Assembly: GCF_900090315.1 (NCBI RefSeq)
Contig: NZ_FMHZ01000002.1
Coordinates: 5,736,501-5,800,500, forward strand
Origin: Micromonospora citrea
GTDB taxonomy: Bacteria > Actinomycetota > Actinomycetes > Mycobacteriales > Micromonosporaceae
Length of the DNA stretch: 64,000 nt
Direction of reading: 5' to 3'
Part shown: in pieces, positions 26,435-34,996 of the stretch
Layout of the letters: the number at the start of each line of letters is the position of its first letter
Numbering within the stretch: the stretch's first letter is position 1
Notes under the pieces: generated by a model
Databases searched by the model: none
The model's input: the letters and a program-made list of their open reading frames with translations, nothing else
Told to the model about the DNA's origin: nothing
Position numbers and translations under genes: made by a program

Positions 26435-28363
26435 CTATGCGCGTTCCGCCGCGCCCGTCGTCGCCGGCAGCCGGCCGGCCGCCGGCGGCAGCAGCCCGGT
26501 CAGCAGGTCGGCGAGGACGGCCAGGCCGTCCGGGCTGAGCACGGACTCGGGGTGGAACTGCACCCCCGCGAAGCCTCGCCCGCGCAGCGCGTGCACCGCG
26601 CCGTCCGCGCCGTCGCGGGCCACCTCCACCGGGCCGTACGGGGTGGCCAGCCGGTCGGCGTCGGCCCGCGCGGTGAACGACGAGTAGAAGCCGACGCGGC
26701 GGCGCGCGCCGAACATCTCCACCTCCCGTTGGAGCCCCTGGTAGGGGGCGTCCCGGCGGTGCAGGGCCAACCCGAGCAGGCCGCAGAGCAGCTGGTGGCC
26801 CAGGCACACCGCCAGGGTCGGCCGGCCCTCGGCGAGCAGCCCGGCGAGCAGGTCACGCATCGCGGCCATCTTCGGCGCGGTGGGGCTGCCCGGGTCGCCC
26901 GGGCCGGGGCCCACCACCACCAGGTCGAAACCGGTCACGGGCCCGGCGGCCTGCCAGGGCCGCAGCGTCACGGCCAGGCCCAGCGCGCCCAACTGGTGGG
27001 CCAGCATCCCGGTGAAGGTGTCCTCGCCGTCGACGATGAGCACGCGCCGCCCGGCCAGCCCCGGCAGCCCGGGGGCGTCCGGGTCGCGCTGGTCCAGCCA
27101 GAACCGCGCCAGCGGCGCGTTGCGGGCGGCCAGCGCCGCGCGGACCTCGGGGTCCTCGGCGAGGCGTACGGGTGGGCGCGCGCCCGACGCGGGCGCCTGC
27201 GGGCCCAGGCCCAGCGCGGCGAGCACGCCGGCCGCCTTCGCGTGTGTCTCGGCCACCTCGCCGGCGGGCGTGGAGTGCCGCACCAGGGTGGCCCCGACCG
27301 GCACCCGCAGCCCGCCCGTGGGGGAGATCTCGGCGGTACGGATGAGGATCGGCGCGTCCAGGGTCTGCCGGCCGTCGTCGTCGCGGCCGAGCAGCGCCAG
27401 CACCCCGGCGTAGTAGCGCCGCCCGGTGTGCTCGTGGCGGGCGATCACGCGGCAGGCGTTCTCCATCGGGCTGCCGGTGACCGTGGGGGCGAACATCGTC
27501 TCCCGCAGCACCTCCCGCACGTCCCTCGTGCCCCGGCCGGCGAGCAGGTATTCGGTGTGCGCCAGGTGGGACATCTCCTTGAGGTACGGCCCGACGACCT
27601 GGCCGCCGTGCTCGGCGACGGTGGCCATCATCTTCAGTTCCTCGTCCAGCACCATGTACAGCTCCTCGACCTCCTTGGGGTCGGCGAGGAAGCGCAGCAG
27701 GGCGTCCCGGTCGGCGTCCGCGCCGGTGTGCCGGAACGTGCCACTGATCGGGTTCATCATGACCAGGCCGTCGCCGACGCTTACGTGTCGCTCCGGGCTG
27801 GCCCCGACCAGGATCCGGGTGCCGGTGTGCACCACGAAGGTCCAGTACGCCCCGCGTTCGCGCAGCAGCAGCCGGCGCAGCGCGGCGAGCGCGGCGACCA
27901 GTGGCGGCCCCTCGACGGTGGCCCGCAGGCAGCGGTGGATGACGAAGTTGGCGCCCTCGCCGCGCCCGATCTCCTCCGCGAGCACCCGGCCGACGGTGGC
28001 CGCGTACGTGTCGTCGTCGACGTCGAAGGCGGCGTCGGCGGTGCGCACCGGCACGTCGGGCAGCGCGGCGAGCGCGTCGGACAGGGCGACCCGCTCGTGC
28101 CGGTCGATCTCCAGGCACTCCAGCGGGGTGTCGTCGTCGACGCAGGCGAAGCCCCGCTCGGCGACCTGCCGGAAGGGCACCAGCGCCAGCGTGCGGGGGC
28201 CGGACGCCCCGTCGGGCAGCGGGATGTCGGCCAGGCGCGGCACCGCGCGTACGGCGCCGGTGAACAGTTCCAGGTGGTCGGCGCCCTCGCGCCGGACGAG
28301 TGCGAACGGGCCGGGGTCGCCGGCGGCGGCGACGGCGGCCAGCAGCTCGGGCAGGTGGGTCAT
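26435..28363 (-). CDS. fused anthranilate/ADIC synthase (PhzE/TrpEG type)
   Basis: A 642-residue fusion. Residues about 1-390 form the chorismate-binding (TrpE/PhzE) domain (GASPERHVSV, NPISGTFRHTG, TGSPMENACRVI). Residues about 438-630 form a class I glutamine amidotransferase with nucleophile Cys520 (AVCLGHQL) and His604/Glu606 (FHPES). It converts chorismate plus glutamine into anthranilate or 2-amino-2-deoxyisochorismate; which one cannot be decided here. The length fits PhzE. ATG 28363 has GAGGAG upstream. It is preceded by a Trp-codon leader peptide and a hairpin, so it is probably attenuated by tryptophan. No phenazine genes follow; the next gene on the strand is the NAT. Confidence 0.9.
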   Translation of the reverse strand: MTHLPELLAAVAAAGDPGPFALVRREGADHLELFTGAVRAVPRLADIPLPDGASGPRTLALVPFRQVAERGFACVDDDTPLECLEIDRHERVALSDALAALPDVPVRTADAAFDVDDDTYAATVGRVLAEEIGRGEGANFVIHRCLRATVEGPPLVAALAALRRLLLRERGAYWTFVVHTGTRILVGASPERHVSVGDGLVMMNPISGTFRHTGADADRDALLRFLADPKEVEELYMVLDEELKMMATVAEHGGQVVGPYLKEMSHLAHTEYLLAGRGTRDVREVLRETMFAPTVTGSPMENACRVIARHEHTGRRYYAGVLALLGRDDDGRQTLDAPILIRTAEISPTGGLRVPVGATLVRHSTPAGEVAETHAKAAGVLAALGLGPQAPASGARPPVRLAEDPEVRAALAARNAPLARFWLDQRDPDAPGLPGLAGRRVLIVDGEDTFTGMLAHQLGALGLAVTLRPWQAAGPVTGFDLVVVGPGPGDPGSPTAPKMAAMRDLLAGLLAEGRPTLAVCLGHQLLCGLLGLALHRRDAPYQGLQREVEMFGARRRVGFYSSFTARADADRLATPYGPVEVARDGADGAVHALRGRGFAGVQFHPESVLSPDGLAVLADLLTGLLPPAAGRLPATTGAAERA

Positions 28364-28422
28364 CGGGTCTCCTCGGGCCGGGCGGCGCCGGCGGGGCGAC
28401 CGTGAGGCCGGAGCGAGTACCG

Positions 28423-28446
28423 GCGGCCGCCTCGTCGGGCGGCCGC
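28423..28446 (-). terminator. attenuator-like hairpin in leader
   Basis: A perfect 9-bp stem, GCGGCCGCC and GGCGGCCGC, with a 6-nt loop. It lies 8 nt after the leader-peptide stop codon and 60 nt before the synthase start. No U-tract follows, as in many high-GC attenuators. Confidence 0.55.
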
Positions 28447-28454
28447 GTGGGGAG

Positions 28455-28514
28455 CTACGCGCGGGGGATGGCCGCCGGGTCGGCGGGCCACCAGCAGGAC
28501 AGGTGCGCGAGCAT
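28455..28514 (-). CDS. Trp-Trp leader peptide of fused synthase
   Basis: A 19-codon frame, MLAHLSCWWPADPAAIPRA, ending TAG, on the same strand as the synthase and 91 bp ahead of it. Two adjacent Trp codons (8 and 9), the size and the following hairpin match the trp-attenuator leaders known in Streptomyces. A TAGGGT hexamer 7 nt before the ATG (28522-28527) points to leaderless translation from the transcript's first base; an AGGG-rich stretch just upstream could otherwise serve as ribosome site. Confidence 0.7.
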   Translation of the reverse strand: MLAHLSCWWPADPAAIPRA

Positions 28515-28603
28515 GGCACCCACCCTACGGGCCGGCCCGCGAAGCGGGAAGCCGATCGGGCGTACGGCCCACCCGGTGGGACGCGGGGACGCGGCGCAAC
28601 CGG

Positions 28604-28609
28604 TAACTT
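28604..28609 (+). promoter_or_regulatory. -10-like TAACTT for FGGY kinase
   Basis: TAACTT, 8 nt before the ATG, with no ribosome-binding site between. Supports leaderless start at 28618. Confidence 0.4.
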
Positions 28610-28617
28610 GACCCGCG

Positions 28618-29997
28618 ATGAACACTCTCGCGCTCGACCTGGGCACCTCCTCGGTACGCGGGCTCGTGCTGGACGCGGACGCCCGGCCGCTGCCCGGGGC
28701 GTTGGCCCGGCGCAGGGTGAGCCTGGTCGTGCACGACGACGGCACCGGCACCCTGGACGGCCCGGGCTACCTGGCCTGCCTGAGCGAGTGCCTTGACGAG
28801 TTGGCCGCCGGCGGGCACCTGCGCGACGTGTCGCTGGTGGCGACCAGCGCGCAGTGGCACTCGGTGCTGCCCCTGGGCGCCGACGGCGCGCCCCTCGGGC
28901 CGGTGCTGACCTGGCTGGACACCCGCCCGCACGCCCTGCCCGGGGCCGCGGGGCCGGCCGACCCGGACGACTTCCACCAGCGCACGGGCACCTGGTGGCA
29001 CCGCTGCTACTGGTCGGTCCGGCTGCCGTGGCTGCGGGAGCACACCGGCAGCCGGGTGACCCGGTTCGTCGGCCTGACCGAGTACGTGCTGGGTGAGCTG
29101 CTCGACTCCGCGCCCATGTCGGTCTCCCAGGCGTCCGGCACGGGGCTGCTGGGGCTGCGGACGCTGGACTGGGACGCCGAGGCCTGCACGCTGGCCGGCA
29201 GCCGCGCCGGCGAGCTGCCGGAGCTGGCCCCGTCGGGCTGGCGGGGGCGGCTGCGGGCGGCGTACGCCCGGCGCTGGCCGCAGCTGACGGACGCGCCGTG
29301 GGCCGGCCCGGTGGGCGACGGCGCGGCGTCGAACGTGGGCTCCGGCTGCGTCGGGCCGGAGCGGGTCGCGGTGACGGTCGGCACGTCGGCGGCGGTCCGG
29401 CTGGTGCAGCGCGTCCCGGCGGGGCAGGAGCTGCCGGCGCTGCCCGAGTCGCTGTGGCGCTACCGGGTCGACCGCGACCACGTGGTGACCGGCGCCGCGT
29501 ACTCCTCCGGCGGCAACCTCTTCGCCTGGGCCAGCAGGGAGCTGCGGCTGCCCGAGGGCGCGGAGCTGGACGCCGCGCTGTCCCGGCTGGCGCCGGACGA
29601 CCTGCTGCCGGCGAACGTGCGCTTCGGCGGGGACCGGCCGCCCGGCCTGGCTCCGGCCGGTTCGGGGGAGCTGCGGGGGCTCAGCTTCGGCACCACCGCC
29701 GTGGAGATCCTGGCCGGGCTGATGCGCGGCCTCTGCGACCTGGTCGCCGACGACCTCGCCGTGCTGGAGTCCACAGTCGACAGGCCGGTCGAGGTGGTGC
29801 TCGGCGGCGGGGCGGTGGCGGCGTCGCCGTGGTGGCGTTCGGCGTTCGCCTCGGCGCTCGCGCCGCGGCCGGTGTGGCACGGGCGCGACCCGGAGGTCGG
29901 GGCGCGCGGCGCGGCGCTGGTGGCGCTGGGGCGCGTCGGGGACGCCACCCGGCTGGCGGACATCGGCCGGATGGACGAGACCGCCTCACCCTCCTGA
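28618..29997 (+). CDS. FGGY-family carbohydrate kinase (gluconokinase-like)
   Basis: A 459-residue sugar kinase with two actin-like domains. The N-terminal phosphate loop is DLGTSSVRG (6-14); the second domain holds VAVTVGTSAAVRL and LGGGAVAASPWWRSAFASAL. The length and GTSS loop resemble gluconate kinases of the FGGY family, but xylulose- or other pentose-kinase activity cannot be excluded. TAACTT lies 8 nt before ATG 28618, a leaderless layout. It diverges from the synthase leader, with no sugar transporter nearby. Confidence 0.88.
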   Translation: MNTLALDLGTSSVRGLVLDADARPLPGALARRRVSLVVHDDGTGTLDGPGYLACLSECLDELAAGGHLRDVSLVATSAQWHSVLPLGADGAPLGPVLTWLDTRPHALPGAAGPADPDDFHQRTGTWWHRCYWSVRLPWLREHTGSRVTRFVGLTEYVLGELLDSAPMSVSQASGTGLLGLRTLDWDAEACTLAGSRAGELPELAPSGWRGRLRAAYARRWPQLTDAPWAGPVGDGAASNVGSGCVGPERVAVTVGTSAAVRLVQRVPAGQELPALPESLWRYRVDRDHVVTGAAYSSGGNLFAWASRELRLPEGAELDAALSRLAPDDLLPANVRFGGDRPPGLAPAGSGELRGLSFGTTAVEILAGLMRGLCDLVADDLAVLESTVDRPVEVVLGGGAVAASPWWRSAFASALAPRPVWHGRDPEVGARGAALVALGRVGDATRLADIGRMDETASPS

Positions 29998-30018
29998 GTC
30001 GCACCTCAGCCCGGCCCG

Positions 30019-30046
30019 TTGACACAGCTCGCGGGCCTGGTTGGAT
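30019..30046 (+). promoter_or_regulatory. sigma70-like promoter before cvnA-like gene
   Basis: TTGACA (30019-30024) and TTGGAT (30041-30046) separated by 16 bp, about 50 bp before the GTG start at 30098, which has AGGAGG at 30087. Confidence 0.4.
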
Positions 30047-30097
30047 GGACTCCGCTCCCCGGCTCGCGGCGGACGCGAGGGGACGTAGGAGGCACGT

Positions 30098-32608
30098 GTG
30101 GGCGCAGGTCCGGATTCGGCGCGGGCCGCGGTGGCCCACCACCGCCGGCGCCGGTTCGACGTCCGGGTCGTTCCGCACCGCCGCCGCTCGCCGTTCCGGA
30201 TGCGGGACTGGCGGATGCGCACCAAGCTCGCCACGGTGCTGGTCATCCCCTCGGTGGCGTTCCTGGTGCTGGCCGGGGTGCAGACCCACGCCCTGGTCGG
30301 GCAGACCACCGCGCTCGGCGACTTCGCCCGGCAGGTGGGCATCGGCCGGGAGATCACCGTGCTGGTGCACCAGCTCCAGCAGGAACGGGACCGGGCCGCC
30401 GGCGAGCTGAGCGAGCTGCGGCGCAGCGGCGCGGGCGCGGACCGGGACGCGGCCATCGCCGCGCTGAAGCCGTTGCAGGCCGCCACTGACCAGGCCCTGC
30501 GGGAGCTGCGCCGCGCGGCCGAGCCGCTGGCCGACGCCGACGCGTCCTGGCGGGTGGCCTATTCGGAGGCGCTGGAGGCGTACCAGCAGGTCGTCTACAT
30601 CCGGGCGGCGATCCCCCCGGCGGTGCTGGGCAGCGACACCATCCTCAGCAACTACCACCGGGCGGTCGACGCGCTGCTCAGCCTCCTCGCCGAGCCGTCG
30701 CCCGGCGAGGACCAGCCCGCCCTCAGCGACGCGGTGCTGCGCTACGTCCAGCTGGCCCGGGTCAAGGAGCTCTCCTCCCGGGTGCGCGCCCAGCTCTACG
30801 AGGCCGCCCGCGCCGGCCGGTACGGCGTGGAGGCCCAGGTGGTCCTCAGCGACCTGCGGGCCCAGCAGCTCACCGCGCTGGGCGCGTTCCGGGTCGCCGC
30901 GACCGCCGCGCAGGTGCGCCGCTACGACGAGACCTCGGCCGACCCGGCGTTCCTGGCCGCCACCCGGCTGGAGGAGCAGAGCCTGCCGAGCGGCGCGGGT
31001 CCGCCGGCCGTGCTGCCCGCTCCACAGTGGTGGGCGGCCAGCGAGCAGCGTCAGGAGCTGCTGCGCGGGCTGGAGGCGTCGGTGCTCGACGACGCCGTAC
31101 GCCGGGCCGACGAGGTCAGCGCCGCGCAGTTGCGGACCACGCTGCTGGTCATCGGCGTGATCGTCGTGGTGCTGCTGGTGGCCCTGCTCATCTCCGTCCT
31201 GGTCGGCCGGTCCATCGCCCGGTCGATGCGGCTGCTGCGGGGCCAGGCGTTGCGGATCGCCCAGATCGAGCTGCCGGAGGCCCTGGACCGGCTCCGCACC
31301 GTGACCGGCGGCGTGCCCACCATCGAGGTGCCGCCGGCGGTGGTCCGTTCGCTCGACGAGATCGGCGAGCTGGCCGAGGCGTTCGTGGCGGTGCACCGCA
31401 GCGCGGTCAGCGTCGCCGTGGAGCAGGCCGCCACGCGGCGCAACGTCAACGCCATGTTCGTCAACCTCGCGCGGCGCAGCCAGGTGCTCGTGGAACGCCA
31501 GCTGGAGCTGCTGGACGACCTGGAACGCGAGGAGAGCGACCCGGACCAGTTGGAGAACCTGTTCAAGCTCGACCACCTGGCCGCCCGGATGCGGCGCAAC
31601 GACGACAGCCTGCTGGTGCTGGCCGGCACCGAGTCGACCCGCCGGTGGAACCGGCCGGTGGGGCTCGGCGCGGTGCTGCTCGCCGCCAGCGCCGAGATCG
31701 AGCAGTACCAGCGGGTGCGCCACGACGCGGTGGCCGACCTGCACATCGTCGGGCATGCCGTCGGTGAGCTGGTCCACGTCCTCGCCGAGCTGTTGGAGAA
31801 CGCCACCTCGTTCTCCCGCCCCGACACGGTCGTGGTGGTCACCGCCGGGGTCGAGGGCGACGGCGCGGTCGTCGAGCTCGCCGACGAGGGCCTCGGCATG
31901 AGCCCGGCCGCCCTGGCCGAGGCGAACGCCGTCCTGGCCACGCCGCCGGCCGCCGACGTCGCGACCGTCGAGCGGATGGGTCTGTTCGTGGTCAGCCACC
32001 TGGCCGCCCGGCTCGGTCTCGAGGTGCGGCTGCGCGCCGGCGCGAGCGCCGGTCTGGTCGCCCGGATCCGGTTGCCCGGCGACCTGCTGGCCCCGGCGCC
32101 GTCGGCGGCTCCGGACGCGTCCGCCCCGGCGCGCATGCTGACCTCCGCGGTCGCCGCCGTCGCCTGGGCCGGGGCGCCGTCGCCCGACGAGATGCCCGTG
32201 GCCGGCAGGCGCCCGGACCCCGCGCCCCGTCAGGCGCGGCCCGTTCCGGTGCGGGCCGAGGACGTGCTCGCCCCGGCGGCCGGCCCGGCCGCTCCGGCCG
32301 GCGGAGGCTGGTGGTCCCGGCAGGGGCCGGCGCCGGCGCGGGAGACCGCGCCCACCCCGCCCGCCGTGCCGGTCACCGGCGGTACCAACGCCCGCGGGTT
32401 GCCCGTACGGGTGCCGATGGCCCAGCTCTCGGCCGTCACCCAGCCGGCGCCGCCGCAGCGGCCTGCGGCACGCCACGACCCGGACCCGGAGGCGGTCGGC
32501 GGCATGCTGTCGCGGCTCTACAGCGGCGTGCGGCGGGCCGAGGCCGAGGAGACCACCGAGATATTCATGCCGCCCGGCGGCGTGCGCACCGAAGGGGGAC
32601 AGCGATGA
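30098..32608 (+). CDS. CvnA-like sensor with nitrate-sensing (NIT) and ATPase domains
   Basis: An 836-residue conservon-type sensor kinase. A membrane helix at about 43-63, an outer NIT domain with long helices (about 64-345: [20 protein letters not shown] is typical), a second helix at about 347-370 ([18 protein letters not shown]), a HAMP linker, a helix pair with [20 protein letters not shown], a HATPase_c domain ([15 protein letters not shown] near residue 563) and a Pro/Ala-rich disordered tail. The usual His box is absent, as in Streptomyces CvnA proteins. ATGA overlap with the next gene shows coupling. CvnC and CvnD partners are missing. Confidence 0.88.
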   Translation: MGAGPDSARAAVAHHRRRRFDVRVVPHRRRSPFRMRDWRMRTKLATVLVIPSVAFLVLAGVQTHALVGQTTALGDFARQVGIGREITVLVHQLQQERDRAAGELSELRRSGAGADRDAAIAALKPLQAATDQALRELRRAAEPLADADASWRVAYSEALEAYQQVVYIRAAIPPAVLGSDTILSNYHRAVDALLSLLAEPSPGEDQPALSDAVLRYVQLARVKELSSRVRAQLYEAARAGRYGVEAQVVLSDLRAQQLTALGAFRVAATAAQVRRYDETSADPAFLAATRLEEQSLPSGAGPPAVLPAPQWWAASEQRQELLRGLEASVLDDAVRRADEVSAAQLRTTLLVIGVIVVVLLVALLISVLVGRSIARSMRLLRGQALRIAQIELPEALDRLRTVTGGVPTIEVPPAVVRSLDEIGELAEAFVAVHRSAVSVAVEQAATRRNVNAMFVNLARRSQVLVERQLELLDDLEREESDPDQLENLFKLDHLAARMRRNDDSLLVLAGTESTRRWNRPVGLGAVLLAASAEIEQYQRVRHDAVADLHIVGHAVGELVHVLAELLENATSFSRPDTVVVVTAGVEGDGAVVELADEGLGMSPAALAEANAVLATPPAADVATVERMGLFVVSHLAARLGLEVRLRAGASAGLVARIRLPGDLLAPAPSAAPDASAPARMLTSAVAAVAWAGAPSPDEMPVAGRRPDPAPRQARPVPVRAEDVLAPAAGPAAPAGGGWWSRQGPAPARETAPTPPAVPVTGGTNARGLPVRVPMAQLSAVTQPAPPQRPAARHDPDPEAVGGMLSRLYSGVRRAEAEETTEIFMPPGGVRTEGGQR

Positions 32609-33027
32609 CGACGTTGAGCCAGGAGGCCCGGGACCTGAGCTGGCTGGTCAGCGGTTTCGCGCAGCGGGTGCCGGGGGTGGCGCACGCCATCGTGGTCAGC
32701 TCCGACGGCCTGCTGGTGGCGATCTCCGACCACCTGCCCCGGGACAACGCCGACAAGCTCGCCGCGGTGACGTCGGGGCTGATGAGCATCACCGCGGGCG
32801 CCGCCCAGATGTTCGACGGGGACGTGGTCAAGCAGACCGTCGTCGAGATGGGGCGCGGCTACTTCCTGGTCATGCAGGTGCGCGACGGGTCCATCCTGGC
32901 GACGCTGGCCGGCGCGGACGCCGACATCGGCGTGGTCGGCTACGAGATGGCGCGGCTGGCCAAGCAGGCGGGGGAGATGCTCACCCCCGCGCTGCGGGCG
33001 GAGTTGCAGCAGGCGCTGCCGCGCTGA
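32605..33027 (+). CDS. CvnB-like roadblock/LC7 protein
   Basis: A 140-residue roadblock/LC7-domain protein: [20 protein letters not shown], then a GL-AISD strand and [19 protein letters not shown]. In Streptomyces conservons, CvnB sits between the sensor CvnA and the small GTPase CvnD and regulates it. Here ATG 32605 overlaps the stop of the CvnA-like gene. No DUF742 (CvnC) or GTPase (CvnD) gene follows; a palindrome terminator does. Confidence 0.92.
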   Translation: MTTLSQEARDLSWLVSGFAQRVPGVAHAIVVSSDGLLVAISDHLPRDNADKLAAVTSGLMSITAGAAQMFDGDVVKQTVVEMGRGYFLVMQVRDGSILATLAGADADIGVVGYEMARLAKQAGEMLTPALRAELQQALPR

Positions 33028-33035
33028 CCGAGGGT

Positions 33036-33059
33036 GCCCGGCGGCCCGGGCCGCCGGGC
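33036..33059. terminator. 24-bp perfect palindrome after cvnB
   Basis: Arms GCCCGGCGGCCC and GGGCCGCCGGGC with no spacer, starting 9 bp after the CvnB-like stop. It marks the end of the transcript and so the lack of further cvn genes. Confidence 0.55.
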
Positions 33060-33151
33060 CACGGCGTCGCGCCGGCCCCCGCCGCACGCTCACGTGGTCG
33101 GAGCCACCGCCAGCGGTCCCTGACGGGAGGGCCGGCGGCGGCTCCGGTCGT

Positions 33152-33877
33152 TCACCAGGGCAGTGGGCCGTCCTCGTCGAAGAAGCCCCCGCTCGGCCCG
33201 TCGGCCGGCAGGGTCGCCAGCCGTACGGCGGCCGACGCGCCCTGCTCGGGGGTGCGGTCACCGCTGCCCCCGTTCATGTCCGTGGCGCAGTACCCGGGGT
33301 CGGCCGCGTTGACCTTGATCGGGGTGTCCCGCAGCTCGTTGGCGTAGCAGACGGTCACCGCGTTCACCGCGGTCTTCGAGACGTTGTACGCCACCATCGG
33401 CATCCGCGCGTAGGGCGACGCCGGATCGGTGGTGACGGCGAGCGAGCCCAGCCCGCTGGAGAGGTTGACGATCCGTCCGGCCGGGGCGCGGCGCAGCAGC
33501 GGCAGCATCGCGTTGGTCACCGCCACCACCCCGAGCACGTTCGTCTCGAGGGTGCCGCGCACCGCGTCGAGCGGGGCGGCGCTCGGGGCGACCCCGAAGT
33601 CGAGCAGCACCGCGGCGTTGTTGACCAGCACGTCGAGCCGGCCGTGCTCGTGTTCGACGGTGTGCGCGGCGGCGGCCACCGACTCGGGGTCGGTGACGTC
33701 GAGCCGCACCGTCGACACGTCGTATCCCTCGGCGGTGAGCTTCCCGGCGGCCTCCCGGCCCCGCGTCGCCGACCGGGCGCCGATCAGCACCCGCAGCCCG
33801 GCCGCGGCCAGGCCGCGTGCGATCTCGTAACCGATTCCCTTGTTGGCCCCCGTGACGAGGGCGACCTGTGCGCTCAT
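33152..33877 (-). CDS. SDR family oxidoreductase
   Basis: A 241-residue short-chain dehydrogenase. Cofactor motif TGANKGIGY (9-17), LDVT, VNNAAVL, catalytic Ser in NLSSG and Tyr/Lys in YNVSK. The R at the end of the second beta strand (GARSATRG) favours NADPH. It ends with a short FFDEDGPLPW tail typical of carbonyl reductase-like SDRs. It is transcribed away from an XRE/MmyB regulator across a 101-bp gap with a palindrome, a common regulator-target pair. Confidence 0.9.
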   Translation of the reverse strand: MSAQVALVTGANKGIGYEIARGLAAAGLRVLIGARSATRGREAAGKLTAEGYDVSTVRLDVTDPESVAAAAHTVEHEHGRLDVLVNNAAVLLDFGVAPSAAPLDAVRGTLETNVLGVVAVTNAMLPLLRRAPAGRIVNLSSGLGSLAVTTDPASPYARMPMVAYNVSKTAVNAVTVCYANELRDTPIKVNAADPGYCATDMNGGSGDRTPEQGASAAVRLATLPADGPSGGFFDEDGPLPW

Positions 33878-33924
33878 GCCGCCAACCCTGTGGCGTGGGG
33901 TCGGGGCCGGGAAGGCACCGGCCG

Positions 33925-33947
33925 TCCAGGGACCGGCGGTCCCTGGA
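33925..33947. promoter_or_regulatory. 23-bp operator palindrome, SDR-XRE gap
   Basis: Perfect arms TCCAGGGACC and GGTCCCTGGA around GGC, in the 101-bp gap between two divergent starts (48 bp from the SDR, 32 bp from the regulator). Probable binding site of the XRE/MmyB-type regulator for both genes. Confidence 0.7.
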
Positions 33948-33978
33948 TGGCGGTCGCGGCGGGGGCCATCATGGGCGG

Positions 33979-34827
33979 ATGGACCGCGCTCTGCTCGCCG
34001 AGTTCCTCCGTAGCCGACGCGCCCGGGTGCGTCCCGCGGAGGTCGGCCTGCCTCCCGGGGCGCGCCGCCGCACGCCGGGGCTGCGGCGGGAGGAGGTCGC
34101 CCAGCTCGCCGCGATCTCCGTGGACTACTACAACCGGCTGGAGCAGGCCCGGGCGTCGCGGCCGTCCCGGCAGGTGCTCGCGGCGTTGGGGCGCGCCCTG
34201 ATGCTCTACCCGACCGAGCGGGCGCACCTGTTCCGCCTCGCCGGCGAGGTGCCCGACCCGCCGGCCCGCCCGGACGACGTGGTGCCGCACGGGGTGCGGC
34301 ACCTGCTCGACCGGCTCGCCGACACCCCCGCCTACGTCATCGACGCCCGGTACGAGCTGCTCGCCTGGAATCCGCTCGCGGTGGCCGTGCTGGGCGATCC
34401 GGACGACTGGGCGCCGGACGAGCGCAACCTGGCCTGGCGGATGCTCTGCGGCCGCACCGCGCCGGAGGTCGATCCGGCCGGCGCGGGGGCCGTGGCCGCG
34501 CGGTGCGTGGCGGACCTGCGCGCGGCCGCCAGCCGCTACCCGGGCGATCCGGGCCTGGGTCGGCTGCTGGCGCGGCTCCGCGCCGAGAGCCCCGAGTTCG
34601 ACCGCCGCTGGCGCGACCACGGGGTGTGCGTGCGCGACGGCCCGGACCGGATCGTGCTGACCCACCGGGCGGTGGGCGAGCTGGCGCTCGACCGCGAGGT
34701 GCTGGAGCTGGCCGAGGGCGGGCAACGGCTGGTCCTGCACATCGCCGCGCGAGGCAGCCGGTCGGCCGAGGCGCTGCGGCTGCTGGGCGTCATCGGGGCC
34801 GACTGGCAGACGGCGCCGGTGGATTGA
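33979..34827 (+). CDS. XRE/MmyB-type transcriptional regulator
   Basis: A 282-residue regulator. The helix-turn-helix at about 1-75 contains RRRTPGLRREEVAQLAAIS and YYNRLEQAR, a hallmark of this family. The C-terminal two thirds are the MmyB-like ligand-binding domain (VIDARYELLAWNPLA, FDRRWRDHGV), which is known to bind fatty-acid-like ligands in a relative. ATG 33979 follows GGGCGG weakly. Divergent from an SDR gene with a shared palindrome. Confidence 0.92.
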   Translation: MDRALLAEFLRSRRARVRPAEVGLPPGARRRTPGLRREEVAQLAAISVDYYNRLEQARASRPSRQVLAALGRALMLYPTERAHLFRLAGEVPDPPARPDDVVPHGVRHLLDRLADTPAYVIDARYELLAWNPLAVAVLGDPDDWAPDERNLAWRMLCGRTAPEVDPAGAGAVAARCVADLRAAASRYPGDPGLGRLLARLRAESPEFDRRWRDHGVCVRDGPDRIVLTHRAVGELALDREVLELAEGGQRLVLHIAARGSRSAEALRLLGVIGADWQTAPVD

Positions 34828-34892
34828 GGCGACCCGTACGCGGCGACCGGCGGCGCCCCGCCCGGGCCGGCCGCCGCGCCGGCGGCGCCATC

Positions 34893-34937
34893 GCCGGTCG
34901 GGGCCTCGCCGATCGGGGTCCCGCCGGTCGAAGGTGG
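34893..34937. repeat. three imperfect 15-bp tandem units
   Basis: Units at 34893, 34908 and 34923 share GCCGGTCGGGG-like starts. Between the ends of the XRE gene and the convergent GH1 gene. Confidence 0.45.
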
Positions 34938-34996
34938 GCGGTGAGAGCGCCGCCGGTCCAGGTGCGCCGGTGGGGCGGCGCCGCCCGGCGCGGCGG

